Shown: positions 1-9,201, counted from the first letter of the stretch. The stretch: 64,000 bases of DNA from Variovorax paradoxus (GCF_018614915.1 NZ_JAGGNU010000055.1:124001-188000), one strand, 5' to 3'. Numbers and translations: made by a program. The notes: a model not told the origin generated them from the sequence alone.

Positions 1-1896
1 GCGGAAGGCCCCCATGTAGCGCACGCCGGCGCCGGCCGAGAAGCCCGGCGTGCCGGCAATCGCGAAGCGGTACTTGGCCCAAACGGCGGCCTGGTGGCGC
101 GGCAGGCCCTCGAGCTGCGGGTCGAGGTCGGTGTAGTTGTAGTGCGCCGTGACGTCGAGGTTCGGCGTGATCGACCCCTTGGCCTCGAGCTCGACGCCGC
201 GCGTCTTGGTCTCGCCGATCTGGGTGTAGACGTTGGGGAGCGGTTGCGCGATCTGGTTCTTCTCGCGCAGGTCGTAGACCGCGGCGTTGAAGGCGAGGCC
301 GCGGCCCGCGGGCTCGTACTTGACGCCCACTTCCCACTGCTCGCCGCGCAGCGGCGTGAACACCCGCCCGTCCCGCGGCGACTGAGGGGTGAAAGACTCG
401 GCATAGCTCACGTACGGTGCCCAGCCCGAGGGGAAGGCATACAGCACACCGAAGCGCTTGCTGGTCGCGCTGTCCCGGGCGTCCTCGCTGCCTTCGGCGC
501 CGGCAACCGCGCGGTCATGCCGCAGGCCGGCGATGAAGTTCCAGTTGCCCAGCTTGATCTGGTCCTGCAGATAGATGCCGGTCGCGCGCTGCGTGGTGCG
601 CGGGCGCGCGATGCGTTCCGGCTCCAGCCGGTTGCCGTAGATCGGCGCATAGGCGTCGATCTCGCTGGTGGAGAGTCCGACCCACGAGTTCTCGCGATGG
701 TGTTGGTAGTCGGCGCCGACCAGCAGCGTGTGCTTGAGCGCACCGGTGTCGAAGCGGCTTTCGAGATGGTTGTCCAGCGTGTCGATGCGGTTGCGCGTGA
801 GCCCGCTGTCGAGCGAGCGCGACAGGAGGCGCTTGGCCGTAGGATCGGCGCCCCAGCCGCCGGTGATGGTGAAGAAGTCGGCCCAGTGGTAGCTGTTGTC
901 GTTCTCGTTCTGCGCGTGGCGGAAGTTCTGGCGGAAGCTGAAGTTCTCGTTGAACTTGTGCTCGAACAGCCAGCCGAAGGTCTTGCGCTCGCTGTCGTAG
1001 TAGTCGCCGGGCTCGCCGATGAAGCGGCTGGTCGGCAGGCGGCCGTTCGGGTTCGGCAGGATCGTGCCTTCCCACGGGAAGAACTGCGAGCTCGATCCGC
1101 TCTTGTCCTTCTGGTAAAGGCCCTGCAGCGTGAGCGAGGTGGCCGTGCTCGGGCGCCAGGTCAGCGAGGGCGCGATCAGGCTGCGGTCGTCGGGCACGAA
1201 GTCGACCTGCGTGTCCGCCTTGCGCTGCACCGCGATCAGCCGGTAGGACCACTGGCCGTCCTCGGTCAGCGGGCCGGTCAGGTCGGCCTGGATCTGCCTG
1301 CGGTTCCAGCTGCCGTACTGCACGCCGACCTCGCGCTGCGTCTCCTGCAGCGGCCGCTTGCTCACCATGTTGACGATACCGGCCGCGGTGCCCGATCCGA
1401 ACAGCATGCCCGAGGGCCCGCGCAGCACTTCGAGGCGCTCGAGCATGTAGGGCTCGGTGCGCGTTGTGCTCGTGTAGTAGCCATAGGCCTGGCGCAGGCC
1501 GTCGAGGTAGACGTCGGGATAGGCGCCGCGAACGCGGAAGGAATCGGTGCGCGCGTCGAGGCCGTAGGCATCGGAACGCACGCCGGCGGCGTAGCCCAAC
1601 GCGTCCTGGAGGTTGGTCGCGCCCTGGTCGACGATTTGGTCGCGCGTGATCACCGTCACGGCCTGCGGCGTCTCGGACAGCGGCGTATCGGTCTTGGTCG
1701 CGGTCGCGGCGTTCTTCGCGCGGTAGCCGATCACCGGCGTGGTCGCGGTTTCGCCTTCGGCACTGGCGTCCACCCGCACCGTGGGCAGGACGGCGTCGCC
1801 CGGCGCTTGTGCAAGAACCTGCGATTGCCCAGACACGGCCAGGCATCCGGCCAGGAGCGATGCGGCCTTGCGCCGCGTGGAAAAGCTGGAGTTCAA
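1..1896 (-). CDS. TonB-dependent siderophore receptor (3' end beyond window)
   Basis: Outer-membrane beta-barrel receptor that imports ferric siderophores with energy from TonB-ExbBD. About 632 residues are present; the last barrel strands lie outside the window, since the family is usually about 700 residues. The frame starts at TTG 1896: the next residues, NSSFSTRRK, are followed by a hydrophobic stretch and an ALA-type signal-peptide end (VLAQA). No ATG exists in frame upstream. After the signal comes a plug domain with DTPLSETPQAVTVIT and RLEVLRGPSGMLFGSG, the hallmark of FpvA/FhuA-like siderophore receptors, then barrel strands such as YAPIYGNRLEP and PGFSAGAGVRYMG at the window edge. 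There is no extra N-terminal signalling domain, so FecR-type control is unlikely; a Fur box lies just upstream. The ligand cannot be told from sequence alone. Confidence 0.9.
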   Translation of the reverse strand, partial: MNSSFSTRRKAASLLAGCLAVSGQSQVLAQAPGDAVLPTVRVDASAEGETATTPVIGYRAKNAATATKTDTPLSETPQAVTVITRDQIVDQGATNLQDALGYAAGVRSDAYGLDARTDSFRVRGAYPDVYLDGLRQAYGYYTSTTRTEPYMLERLEVLRGPSGMLFGSGTAAGIVNMVSKRPLQETQREVGVQYGSWNRRQIQADLTGPLTEDGQWSYRLIAVQRKADTQVDFVPDDRSLIAPSLTWRPSTATSLTLQGLYQKDKSGSSSQFFPWEGTILPNPNGRLPTSRFIGEPGDYYDSERKTFGWLFEHKFNENFSFRQNFRHAQNENDNSYHWADFFTITGGWGADPTAKRLLSRSLDSGLTRNRIDTLDNHLESRFDTGALKHTLLVGADYQHHRENSWVGLSTSEIDAYAPIYGNRLEPERIARPRTTQRATGIYLQDQIKLGNWNFIAGLRHDRAVAGAEGSEDARDSATSKRFGVLYAFPSGWAPYVSYAESFTPQSPRDGRVFTPLRGEQWEVGVKYEPAGRGLAFNAAVYDLREKNQIAQPLPNVYTQIGETKTRGVELEAKGSITPNLDVTAHYNYTDLDPQLEGLPRHQAAVWAKYRFAIAGTPGFSAGAGVRYMGAFR

Positions 1897-1918
1897 ACCC
1901 TCGTCCAGGAATCTTGTT

Positions 1919-1934
1919 AAGAGTGATTCGCATT
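1919..1934 (-). promoter_or_regulatory. Putative Fur box of the siderophore receptor
   Basis: On the minus strand this reads AATGCGAATCACTCTT, matching 11 of 16 positions of the E. coli-type Fur consensus (AATGATAATCATTATC). It lies about 23 bp upstream of the TTG start of the siderophore receptor, where an iron-responsive repressor would be expected. The match is partial; the call rests on match plus position. Confidence 0.5.
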
Positions 1935-2023
1935 CTATTGGTGAATTAAATGAAAACTCAACAATCCCGCAGGCCGGCTCCCCCTTTAGGGCGCGGTCGC
2001 GCGGCTACCATCCGTCGCGCCCC

Positions 2024-3607
2024 ATGCCAGACCTTTTCGCCCGTGTTCTCCCGCTGCTGCGACGTGCGGCCATGGGATTCGTATGCCTTGCGGCAGGCTG
2101 TGCCGCATTGCCGCCGCCGCAGGCGCAGGCGCCTGAACTCGCGATGCCCGCCTCCGCGCAGACCGAGCTCGGCCGCATCACCCTGCCCTTCAACGCGGCG
2201 CCGGACAGCCTCTCGGCCGTGCGACCCCTGCCGCAGGCCAGCTTCGCGCTGGACGCCAGGCTCGAACTGATCCGCCGCGCGCAGGCGTCGCTGGACCTGC
2301 AGACCTACCAGCTGGGCAAGGACAAGACCGGCCTCCTGATCCTGCGCGAGCTGCGCGATGCCGCGCGCCGCGGCGTGCGGGTGCGCCTCCTCGTCGACGA
2401 CTTCTACACCGGTGGACTCGACCGCCTGCTGCTGGCGCTGGCGGCCGAGCCGAAGGCCGAGGTGCGCCTGTTCAACCCTTTCGTGAACGGGCGCGAGCAC
2501 ACGGCCACGCGCTGGCTCGATTTCTTCACCGACTTCAGGCGGCTCAACCACCGCATGCACAACAAGCTCTTCATCGCGGACGGCGCCATTGCGATCGCGG
2601 GCGGGCGCAATCTCGCGGACGAGTACTTCCTGCGCAGCGAAGGCGCGAACTTCATCGACTTCGAGCTGCTGATGGCCGGCCCGGTGGTGCCGCAGTCCGC
2701 GCGCATCTTCGACGACTACTGGAACAGCGACGTGGTCTACCCGCTGCAGCGCGTGGTGCGCACGGCCGACCCCACCGAAAAGTTGGAGGCCGAGTTCGAC
2801 CTAGCCACTTCGCCGGCGCACGCCCCCTGGCCCGATGCGCCGCCGGAAAGCGACATCCTCAGCGAGCCGCGCCTCGCCGAGCAGCTCGCGCGCGGCGAGC
2901 TGCGCTGGATGCGCGCCGACGCCCAGGCCCTGGCCGACAGCCCGAACAAGGCGCTCGGCAAACGCCCGCCCGGCATGGAGACGCTCGCGCATCGCTGGTA
3001 CGCCACGATGGCCAGCGCCAAGTCGCAGGTGCTGGTGATCTCGCCCTACTTCATCCCCGGCGACGAGGGCATGGAGCGCATCCGCGCGGCCCGTGCGCGC
3101 GGCCTGCGCGTCACCATCATCACCAACTCGCTGGCCGACAGCGACGAGCCGCTGGTCAACGTCAACTACAACCGCTATCGCGTCGCGCTGCTGCAGGCAG
3201 GCGTGGAACTGCTCGAGGTGAGCACGCAGCAGCTCAAGCGCAACACGCAGCTTCGCCGCCTGCTGCGCCAGGCCCGCGGCCGGCTGCACGCCAAGCTGGC
3301 CCTGATCGACCGCGAATGGGTGCTGCTCGGCTCCATGAACCTCGACCCGCGCTCGGAACGGCTCAACACCGAGTTCGGCGTGCGCGTGCACAGCTTCGAG
3401 CTCACGCAGGCGCTGCTCTATGCCTACCTGCTGGACGACGTGGAGGGCGTCTACCGCGTGGTGCTCAAGCCCGACGGCCAGAGCGTGCAATGGGTCGGCA
3501 CCGGCGACGAGACCAACGAGGTGCTCGACGACGAGCCCGACTCGAGCATGCTGACGCGGCTGCAGCTGCTGCTGTTCTCGTGGTTCGTGCCGACTGACCA
3601 GCTCTGA
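2024..3607 (+). CDS. Phospholipase D / cardiolipin synthase-like lipoprotein
   Basis: 527-residue member of the phospholipase D superfamily, nearest in organisation to the periplasmic cardiolipin synthase ClsC (YmdC). Two HKD motifs form one active site: HNKLFIADG with His179, followed by GGRN, and HAKLALIDR with His422, followed by GSMNLDPRSE. The N-terminus has a short hydrophobic segment ending in the lipobox LAAGC (Cys26), so the protein is probably a lipoprotein facing the periplasm. The open frame extends upstream to 1739, but that part overlaps the divergent receptor start; ATG 2024 gives a proper signal, and ATG 2072 would give a shorter one. It transfers phosphatidyl groups between phospholipids or hydrolyses them. 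Synthase or hydrolase activity cannot be separated from sequence. Confidence 0.88.
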   Translation: MPDLFARVLPLLRRAAMGFVCLAAGCAALPPPQAQAPELAMPASAQTELGRITLPFNAAPDSLSAVRPLPQASFALDARLELIRRAQASLDLQTYQLGKDKTGLLILRELRDAARRGVRVRLLVDDFYTGGLDRLLLALAAEPKAEVRLFNPFVNGREHTATRWLDFFTDFRRLNHRMHNKLFIADGAIAIAGGRNLADEYFLRSEGANFIDFELLMAGPVVPQSARIFDDYWNSDVVYPLQRVVRTADPTEKLEAEFDLATSPAHAPWPDAPPESDILSEPRLAEQLARGELRWMRADAQALADSPNKALGKRPPGMETLAHRWYATMASAKSQVLVISPYFIPGDEGMERIRAARARGLRVTIITNSLADSDEPLVNVNYNRYRVALLQAGVELLEVSTQQLKRNTQLRRLLRQARGRLHAKLALIDREWVLLGSMNLDPRSERLNTEFGVRVHSFELTQALLYAYLLDDVEGVYRVVLKPDGQSVQWVGTGDETNEVLDDEPDSSMLTRLQLLLFSWFVPTDQL

Positions 3608-3680
3608 TCCCTCTGGGGGAGAAGCTCCAGGGGAACGTTCCGTGAACTTGAGAAAGTAGCCACACAATGAAACGTCCAAC

Positions 3681-3845
3681 ATGAAGACCGTCTCTATTCT
3701 TGTAGCGACCCCCGCCTACAACAACCAAGTGTGCGCGTCCTATGTCACCAGCTTGATTGAATTCATCCGAGAGCAAGTGCGTGCACTGGTTCTGCGTGAG
3801 AAAGTAGTGCGCCAGCTTGTTTCGTGCGATGGGTATAAGGCTTGA
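3681..3845 (+). pseudogene. Glycosyltransferase-like N-terminal fragment
   Basis: A 54-codon frame begins MKTVSILVATPAYNNQVC, which resembles the first beta-strand and nucleotide-binding turn of GT-A-fold glycosyltransferases (VATPAYN), then runs into a TGA. Nothing downstream continues the domain, so I read it as a truncated remnant. It sits next to an insertion-sequence remnant and a broken glycosyltransferase gene on the other strand, consistent with a decayed surface-glycan or glycosylation patch. No clear ribosome binding site precedes the ATG. Confidence 0.45.
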
Positions 3846-3889
3846 ACTGATCGCGTTTTCTTTGACACGGAATTGACCAACGACGGTCG

Positions 3890-4077
3890 TTACTTGTCAT
3901 CCCAGGCCGTTATCCGGGTTTTCTTGGGCGGGACGACGGGAATGAAGCCTAGGTCGAGTGCCAGCTGCCGAGTCGCATTGCCCTCGTAGGCGCGATTCAT
4001 GCAGCGGCCTTTCGGGTGCGCCCAAGTTGCTCAGCAACGCGCGTCCCGCGGGCGCATCGTGCGCCTGCTGCTACCGG
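3890..4077 (-). mobile_element. IS5-family transposase remnant
   Basis: Conceptual translation on the minus strand gives AHDAPAGRALLSNLGAPERPL in one frame and, after a frame change, NRAYEGNATRQLALDLGF and IPVVPPKKTR, ending WDDK at a TAA at 3890-3892. These are the conserved blocks around the second catalytic Asp of IS5-family DDE transposases, where the intact protein reads about DRAYEGDETRQLALDLG. The N-terminal half, the final Glu region (Y-x-K-R-N-E-V-E-R) and both terminal inverted repeats are missing, and a stop interrupts the 5' side near 4077. It is an inactive relic, useful as evidence of past insertion and deletion here. Confidence 0.7.
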
Positions 4078-4173
4078 TGTTCGGGCTACCGCGCCGCGAG
4101 CCTTGTCGAGGAAAGATGCCGGCGGCTGTCGCAGCCGGCGATGGACAAGAAAATAGACGTGCATGAGCATGCA

Positions 4174-6394
4174 TCACGTCGACACGACGATGGGGGCTGG
4201 CGCATCACCTCGCTGATAGCGGTTCCACATGCTGCGGTAGGCATTCTCGAGGCGGCGCCGATAACAATCGACATTGAATAGCGGCGCATGATCTCTTGCC
4301 TTCAGAAGCTGTTCTCTGTGGCGTTTCAGCGAGTCCGGGTTCTTGGCCAAGCCAAGCGCAGCCACCTCGTACTCCTGCAGCGAGGTCGTGATCAATTCCG
4401 GCAAGCCCACCGCACTTAGCAGGCTTGCCGCAACCCGGCTGGAGAACGTCGTTCCGAGACACGTGAGCACTGGCAATCCCGCCCACAGCGCATCGCTTCC
4501 GGTGGTATGGGCGTTGCATGGAAACGTGTCCAAGAACAGGTCCGCCAGTGCGTGCCGGGCGAGATGATCGGACAGCGGCTGCCTTGGCGCGAAGACCAGC
4601 CGTTCCGCGTCGATTCCTTGCTCCACAGCCATTTGCCGCAGTCGAGGTGCGACCTGGCTGTCTGGCTCATAGAGCCAGAGTACGCTGCCACTGATCGCAC
4701 CCAGAAGTCGCATCCAAATCTCAAACACGGCCGGGGTGATCTTGTAGGTGTTGTTGAAGCAACAGAACACGAAGCCCTCCGCAGGCAGGCCTGCAACGCG
4801 TCGGGCCGTGGCCCTGTCACCAATCATTGAAGCGATGGGTCGCATGGCAGGACTGTTGGGCTGGTAGCAGTGCTGCAGAGTGACAATCTTCTCCGTATAG
4901 AACGCCGCATGATCGACGGGCGTCACGATCGCGTCCCCGATGATGTAGTCGATGAACGTCACTCCAATGCTGCCTGGATAGCCCAGATAGTTGACCTGCA
5001 CCGGGGCCGCACGGCCGGCAAAGATGCCGACGCGGCAGTTCTGCGTATAGCCCTTCAAGTCGATCGCTATGTCGATTCCCAGTTCGCGAGCAAGCGCGCA
5101 GATCGACGCATCGGATCTTTCTGCGACATCGAGGAAATGATCGACGGCCTTCGACAGGCGAGCCGTCACGTCGTCGTGATGCCGCGCTCCGAATGAAAAC
5201 AGGAACACTTCGAACTGCGTCCGGTCATGCTGTTCGATAAGTTCGGTCATCAGCAACGTCGTCGCATGCGCGTGGAAATCCGCGGAAAAGTAGCCGAGAC
5301 GAATTCTCTCCCGGCGCGCAGGTCTATCGAAAGGCAAGGGCTGCACAGTCGGGCACATATCCCTGGTGAAGGTCTCGCCAGCCTGCCTGATCAGGCGGGG
5401 ATCAGTGCCGCAGACTGCCATCACAAATGGTGTGGCCGATGACTCGCCACGGGCGACGGCCTCGCAGACGTCGGTGCGCTCACGTTCGAAATCGCGCCAC
5501 TGAGCCGTTTGCAACATTGTCAGCAGATGGTCCCACGCCGCATAGGCAGGAATCGGAACCGAGTTCATTGCTTGCCGAAGATGCAGGAATGCAGCATCGT
5601 GCTGCCCGATGCACACCAGCGCGCGCGCGGCGTGAAGATGGTCAAGCCCGACGTGCAATGCCGATGGCGGACGCAGATCAACTGCGCGCCTATATGCATC
5701 GGCTGCATCCGCTGGCTGGCCCATCCCCATGAGCACGTAGCCGCGTGCTTGCCAGACGTCAGGAGACGATGCACCGCAGGCAATCGCCTTTTCGCTTGCC
5801 GCCAAGGCATCCTGGTGGCGATGCAGCCCACACAAGACATACAGGCGCCTGATTTGAGCATCTATGTCGCTTCCGACTGGCGAAGAACTGCATCGAAGTC
5901 GGCCAGCGCCTCTGCATCGCGCCCCCGCCTCTGCAACTCTATTCCTCTGTTGTAACGGGTATCGACTGACGAAGGGCACTTCTCCAATGCCAAGTCGTAG
6001 CAGCGCAGGGCCTCGTCGTGTCGCCCTAGCCGAGCGAAGGTGATCCCGCAGTTTGTCAACGCGTCGTAGGCGTCGGGATTCAAAGCATGCGCCGACTGGT
6101 AGGCATCAACGGCTTCGTCATATCTCTCGAGACGATGCAGGGCATCGCCGCGCGTAACATGTGCATTCGCCACCCGCGCCTCTATGGAAATAGAAAGTTC
6201 GGCATAGCGCAATGCAATCTCAGGGCGGTTGCGCTGAAGGCTCAGAACGCCCAGCATGGCGAGACTCGAGTAATGATCGGGCGCGCGTTTCACGATGGTT
6301 TGGTAGGCCGCTTCCGCTTCGTTCAGGAGCCCCCCTGATGCAGCCGCAATGCGGCATCGAACTCACTCTCTGTGTTGTTCTCTGGTTCTTGCAT
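4174..6394 (-). pseudogene. TPR / SPINDLY-type O-GlcNAc transferase-like gene, two frameshifts
   Basis: The uninterrupted protein would be about 740 residues: N-terminal tetratricopeptide repeats, then the SPINDLY/OGT catalytic domain (GT41 family). The start at 6394 is well supported by GGAG 6 bp upstream. The first 23 codons read in one frame up to a run of six G (minus strand; 6330-6335), where the frame ends at a TGA. The next frame carries the TPRs (LLNEAEAAYQTIVKRAPDH to FDAVLRQSEAT) and stops at 5862-5864. A third frame continues the TPRs (DAQIRRLYVLCG) and the whole catalytic part: LGYFSADFHAHA, LKGYTQNCRVGIF, VNYLGYPGS, FNNTYKITP and DTFPCNAHTTGSDALWAGLP. One extra G would mend the first break; one missing base explains the second. 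Such enzymes glycosylate proteins with sugar nucleotides. Base composition is clearly lower in GC than in neighbouring core genes. Real decay, phase variation at the G run, or sequencing error are all possible. Confidence 0.8.
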
Positions 6395-6479
6395 ATTTCT
6401 CCTTCAACTTGGTGGCGACTGCGTCAGCTTTGCGAGCGTTGGGATGATGTCACGGGCCCCTGATCGGCGACTCGGTGCT

Positions 6480-6779
6480 GCGCGTGCCTCGGGTGCGCAG
6501 CTGGTCCAGGATGCAGGCCGGACGATGACGGAGATCGTCGCTGCCGTGGAGCGCGTGACGGGCCTCATGGCCGAGCTCAATGCCTCCACGGCCGAGCAGG
6601 GCGACAGCATCGGCCAGGTGAACCAGGCCATCGCCCAGCTCGACCAGATGACGCAGCAGAACTCCAGCCTGGTCGAGCAGTCGGCGGCCGCTTCGCAATC
6701 GCTGCGCGAACAGGCCACCGGACTCGCCGAGGTGGTCAAGGTCTTCCTGCTCGCCCCTGCCGCGCGCCAGCCGGCCTGA
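6480..6779 (+). pseudogene. Methyl-accepting chemotaxis protein, C-terminal remnant
   Basis: About 100 codons match only the C-terminal end of the cytoplasmic signalling coiled coil of chemoreceptors: QDAGRTMTEIVAAVERVTGLM, EQGDSIGQVNQAIAQLDQMT and QQNSSLVEQSAAASQSLREQA, ending in a short proline-rich tail. Sensor domain, membrane helices, HAMP region and the CheA/CheW-binding hairpin tip are absent. The frame opens 5' of this into sequence unrelated to chemoreceptors and overlapping the divergent SPINDLY start. It looks like the tail of an mcp gene cut off by the event that brought in the 3.6-6.4 kb patch, and marks that patch's right edge. Confidence 0.75.
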
Positions 6780-6780
6780 G

Positions 6781-7284
6781 TCACAGCGGAATCTGCGTCG
6801 TCGAAAGCACCTGCTTGAGCACCATGAACGACCGGATCTGCCGCACGCCCGGCAGGTAGAGCAGCTGCTCGGCGTGCAGCCGGTTGAAGCTCTCGCTGTC
6901 GGCGGTGCGCACGAGCATGAAGTAGTCGAACTCGCCCGTCACGACGTGGCACTCCATGCAGCCGGAGATCTTCACCGCCGCCTTCTCGAAGGCGCTGAAG
7001 GACTCGGGCGTCGAGCGGTCGAGCACCACGCCGATCATCACCAGCATCCCGGCGCCGAGCGCCTGCGGATTCAGCAGCGCGACCGTCGCGCCGATCAGCC
7101 CCGCGCGCTTCAGGCGGTCGACGCGGCGCAGGCAGGCCGGCGGGCTCAGATGAACCTTGGCGGCGAGGGCCACGTTGGAGATCGAGGCATCGCGCTGCAG
7201 CGCGCGCAGGATCGCCTTGTCGGTGCGGTCGAGCGGCGGAACTTCCGGCGCAGCGCGAACTTTTATTGCTCTTGATTGGACCAT
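6781..7284 (-). CDS. acdR: Lrp/AsnC-family regulator, probable AcdR
   Basis: 167-residue leucine-responsive-type regulator. The N-terminal winged helix-turn-helix begins PLDRTDKAILRALQRDASISN and contains LSPPACLRRVDRLKRAGLI as recognition part. The C-terminal RAM/ligand domain follows (GEFDYFMLVRTADSESF). ATG 7284 was chosen over one at 7353: homology begins just after it, and the longer form would cross the promoter region. It is transcribed divergently from the ACC deaminase gene, the arrangement known for acdR-acdS in Proteobacteria, where AcdR activates acdS and responds to leucine and to complexes with ACC. The function is inferred from family plus position. Confidence 0.85.
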   Translation of the reverse strand: MVQSRAIKVRAAPEVPPLDRTDKAILRALQRDASISNVALAAKVHLSPPACLRRVDRLKRAGLIGATVALLNPQALGAGMLVMIGVVLDRSTPESFSAFEKAAVKISGCMECHVVTGEFDYFMLVRTADSESFNRLHAEQLLYLPGVRQIRSFMVLKQVLSTTQIPL

Positions 7285-7329
7285 CGTGCAATGACATTCC
7301 ACTTGAGTAGCGATTGAACGGCCGATGGT
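7280..7329. promoter_or_regulatory. Inverted repeat in the acdR-acdS divergent promoter region
   Basis: ACCATCG at 7280-7286 and its exact complement CGATGGT at 7323-7329 lie 43 bp apart centre to centre, about four helical turns. Two same-face sites are what an Lrp-type oligomer could bridge. The left arm overlaps the start of acdR, so binding could also autorepress. Site and binder are inferred. Confidence 0.35.
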
Positions 7330-7412
7330 GCGTCGAACGCCGGATCTTCGCAACCCTGTGAACGGAGCTTCTTCCTACGATCGCTGCATAGTCACACCCG
7401 AGGAGCATCGCC

Positions 7413-8429
7413 ATGAACCTGAGCCGCTTTCCCCGCCATCCGCTGACCTTCGGCCCCTCGCCGATCCAACCGTTGAAGCGCCTGAGCGCGCACCTGGGCG
7501 GCAAGGTCGATCTCTACGCCAAGCGCGAAGACTGCAACAGCGGGCTGGCCTTCGGCGGTAACAAGACGCGCAAGCTCGAGTACCTGATTCCCGAGGCGCT
7601 GGCCCAGGGCTGCGACACGCTGGTCTCGATCGGCGGCATCCAGTCGAACCAGACGCGCCAGGTCGCCGCCGTGGCCGCGCACCTGGGCATGAAGTGCGTG
7701 CTGGTGCAGGAGAACTGGGTCAACTATTCGGACGCCGTCTACGACCGCGTGGGCAACATCGAGATGTCGCGCATCCTCGGCGCCGAGGTGCGCCTGGACG
7801 CGGCCGGCTTCGACATCGGCATCCGCCCGAGCTGGGAGCAGGCCATGGAAGACGTGCGCAAGGCCGGCGGCAAGCCCTTCCCGATCCCGGCCGGCTGCTC
7901 CGAGCATCCTTACGGCGGCCTGGGCTTCGTCGGCTTTGCCGAAGAGGTGCGCGCGCAGGAGGCCGAGTTGGGTTTCAAGTTCGATTACATCGTGGTCTGC
8001 TCGGTGACCGGCAGCACGCAGGCCGGCATGGTGGTCGGCTTCGCGGCCGACGGCCGTGCCGACCGCGTCATCGGCATCGACGCATCGGCCAAGCCCGCGC
8101 CGACCCGCGCGCAAATCCTGCGCATCGCGCGCAACACCGCCGAATTGGTCGGACTGGGCCGCGACATCACCGAAGCTGACGTGGTGCTCGACACCCGTTA
8201 CGGCGGGCCCGAATACGGCCTTCCCAACGAAGGCACGCTGGAAGCCATCCGCCTCTGCGCGCGGCAGGAAGGCATGCTGACCGACCCGGTGTACGAGGGC
8301 AAGTCGATGCACGGAATGATCGACATGGTGCGCCGCGGAGAGTTCGCACCGGGCTCCAAGGTGCTCTACGCCCACCTCGGCGGCGTGCCAGCGCTCAACG
8401 CCTACAGCTTTTTGTTTCGCAACGGCTGA
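7413..8429 (+). CDS. acdS: 1-aminocyclopropane-1-carboxylate deaminase
   Basis: 338-residue PLP enzyme that splits ACC, the plant ethylene precursor, into 2-oxobutyrate and ammonia in the cytoplasm. The residues that separate true ACC deaminase from D-cysteine desulfhydrase are present at canonical numbers: Lys51 for PLP (FGGNKTRK), Tyr294-Glu295 (DPVYEGKS) and Leu322 (YAHLGG). The Ser-rich loop SIGGIQSNQTRQVAA is also present. Length equals the Pseudomonas and Hansschlegelia enzymes. AGGAG at 7401-7405 sits 7 bp before the ATG. It faces acdR and converges with the nitroreductase gene 4 bp away. Known role: lowers ethylene in host roots and supplies nitrogen. Confidence 0.97.
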   Translation: MNLSRFPRHPLTFGPSPIQPLKRLSAHLGGKVDLYAKREDCNSGLAFGGNKTRKLEYLIPEALAQGCDTLVSIGGIQSNQTRQVAAVAAHLGMKCVLVQENWVNYSDAVYDRVGNIEMSRILGAEVRLDAAGFDIGIRPSWEQAMEDVRKAGGKPFPIPAGCSEHPYGGLGFVGFAEEVRAQEAELGFKFDYIVVCSVTGSTQAGMVVGFAADGRADRVIGIDASAKPAPTRAQILRIARNTAELVGLGRDITEADVVLDTRYGGPEYGLPNEGTLEAIRLCARQEGMLTDPVYEGKSMHGMIDMVRRGEFAPGSKVLYAHLGGVPALNAYSFLFRNG

Positions 8430-8433
8430 ACGC

Positions 8434-9201
8434 TCATTCGGGCCACGTATCGATTTCGCGCGCGGGACACGGCTGCGCACTCAGCTTCGCCGCAGATTCG
8501 AAGCCGAACAGGCGAACGAACTCTTCGACGCGCTGCCGCGGCATCTGCATCTGGTTGACGGCGGCGCTCGCATCGGCGAACCCCATGGCCATGCCACAGG
8601 CCGTCACTTCCTCGACCGGCATCTGGAGGTGCGAGGCGATCACCGTGTGGAAGCGGGCGAAGGACACCTGCGGACAGGTGTCGATCCCGCGGGCCTTCGC
8701 CGCGATCATCACGTTCTGCACGAACAGGCCGAGGTCGAGCCAGCTGTGGGCACTCAGGCGGGCATCGATGCTGAAGATCAATCCCACCGGCGCCCCGAAG
8801 AAAGAGAAGTTGCGCTGAGTCTGAGATGCGCGCGCGGCCATGTCCTTGCGCTCGATGCCGAGCGAGGCGTAGTAGCGCACGGCGAAATCGTCCTGCCTGG
8901 TGCAAAACACCTGGGGCAAGGGATCGGGGAAATGCGCGGGTGGCGGAAAGTTGCCGTTCTGGAAGGCCGCCACCAGAGCATCGCCCAGCGCTTTCATCGG
9001 CGCTCCGGTCAGCACATGCGCTCGCCACGGCTGCGTGTTGGAGTTGCTCGGCGCCGAGGCCGCTGCCTGCAAGATCTCGAGCACCAGATCCTGGGGCACC
9101 GGATCGGGCTTGTAGGCGCGCACGGATCTGCGTGAGCGCAGGACCTGGTCCACGCAGCCTGCGACCCCGGCTTGCGACCATTCAGGCGACTTGTCGGTCA
9201 T
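8434..9201 (-). CDS. Nitroreductase-family FMN oxidoreductase
   Basis: 255-residue flavin enzyme of the NfsB/PnbA type that reduces nitro groups or quinones with NAD(P)H. The FMN phosphate motif RSRRSVRAY comes at about residues 23-31 and the ring-contact motif APSNSNTQPW at about 50-59. Near the C-terminus are GIDTCPQVSFA and the GMAMGFAD block typical of nitrobenzoate-reductase-like members. The upstream Bug receptor gene ends 4 bp before its ATG, so the two form one operon divergent from a LysR gene. Substrate unknown; an aromatic or nitroaromatic acid would fit the pairing with a Bug receptor, which is inference. Confidence 0.88.
   Translation of the reverse strand: MTDKSPEWSQAGVAGCVDQVLRSRRSVRAYKPDPVPQDLVLEILQAAASAPSNSNTQPWRAHVLTGAPMKALGDALVAAFQNGNFPPPAHFPDPLPQVFCTRQDDFAVRYYASLGIERKDMAARASQTQRNFSFFGAPVGLIFSIDARLSAHSWLDLGLFVQNVMIAAKARGIDTCPQVSFARFHTVIASHLQMPVEEVTACGMAMGFADASAAVNQMQMPRQRVEEFVRLFGFESAAKLSAQPCPAREIDTWPE

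Noticed and set aside
94..1920. 608-codon open frame on the plus strand opposite the siderophore receptor
   Set aside because: Product is Arg/Val/Ala-rich with no domain; it is the antisense of a clear TonB receptor, as expected at high GC.
3610..3633. Possible terminator after the phospholipase D gene (CCTCTGG/CCAGGGG)
   Set aside because: One mismatch, 10-base loop and no T-run; too weak to call.
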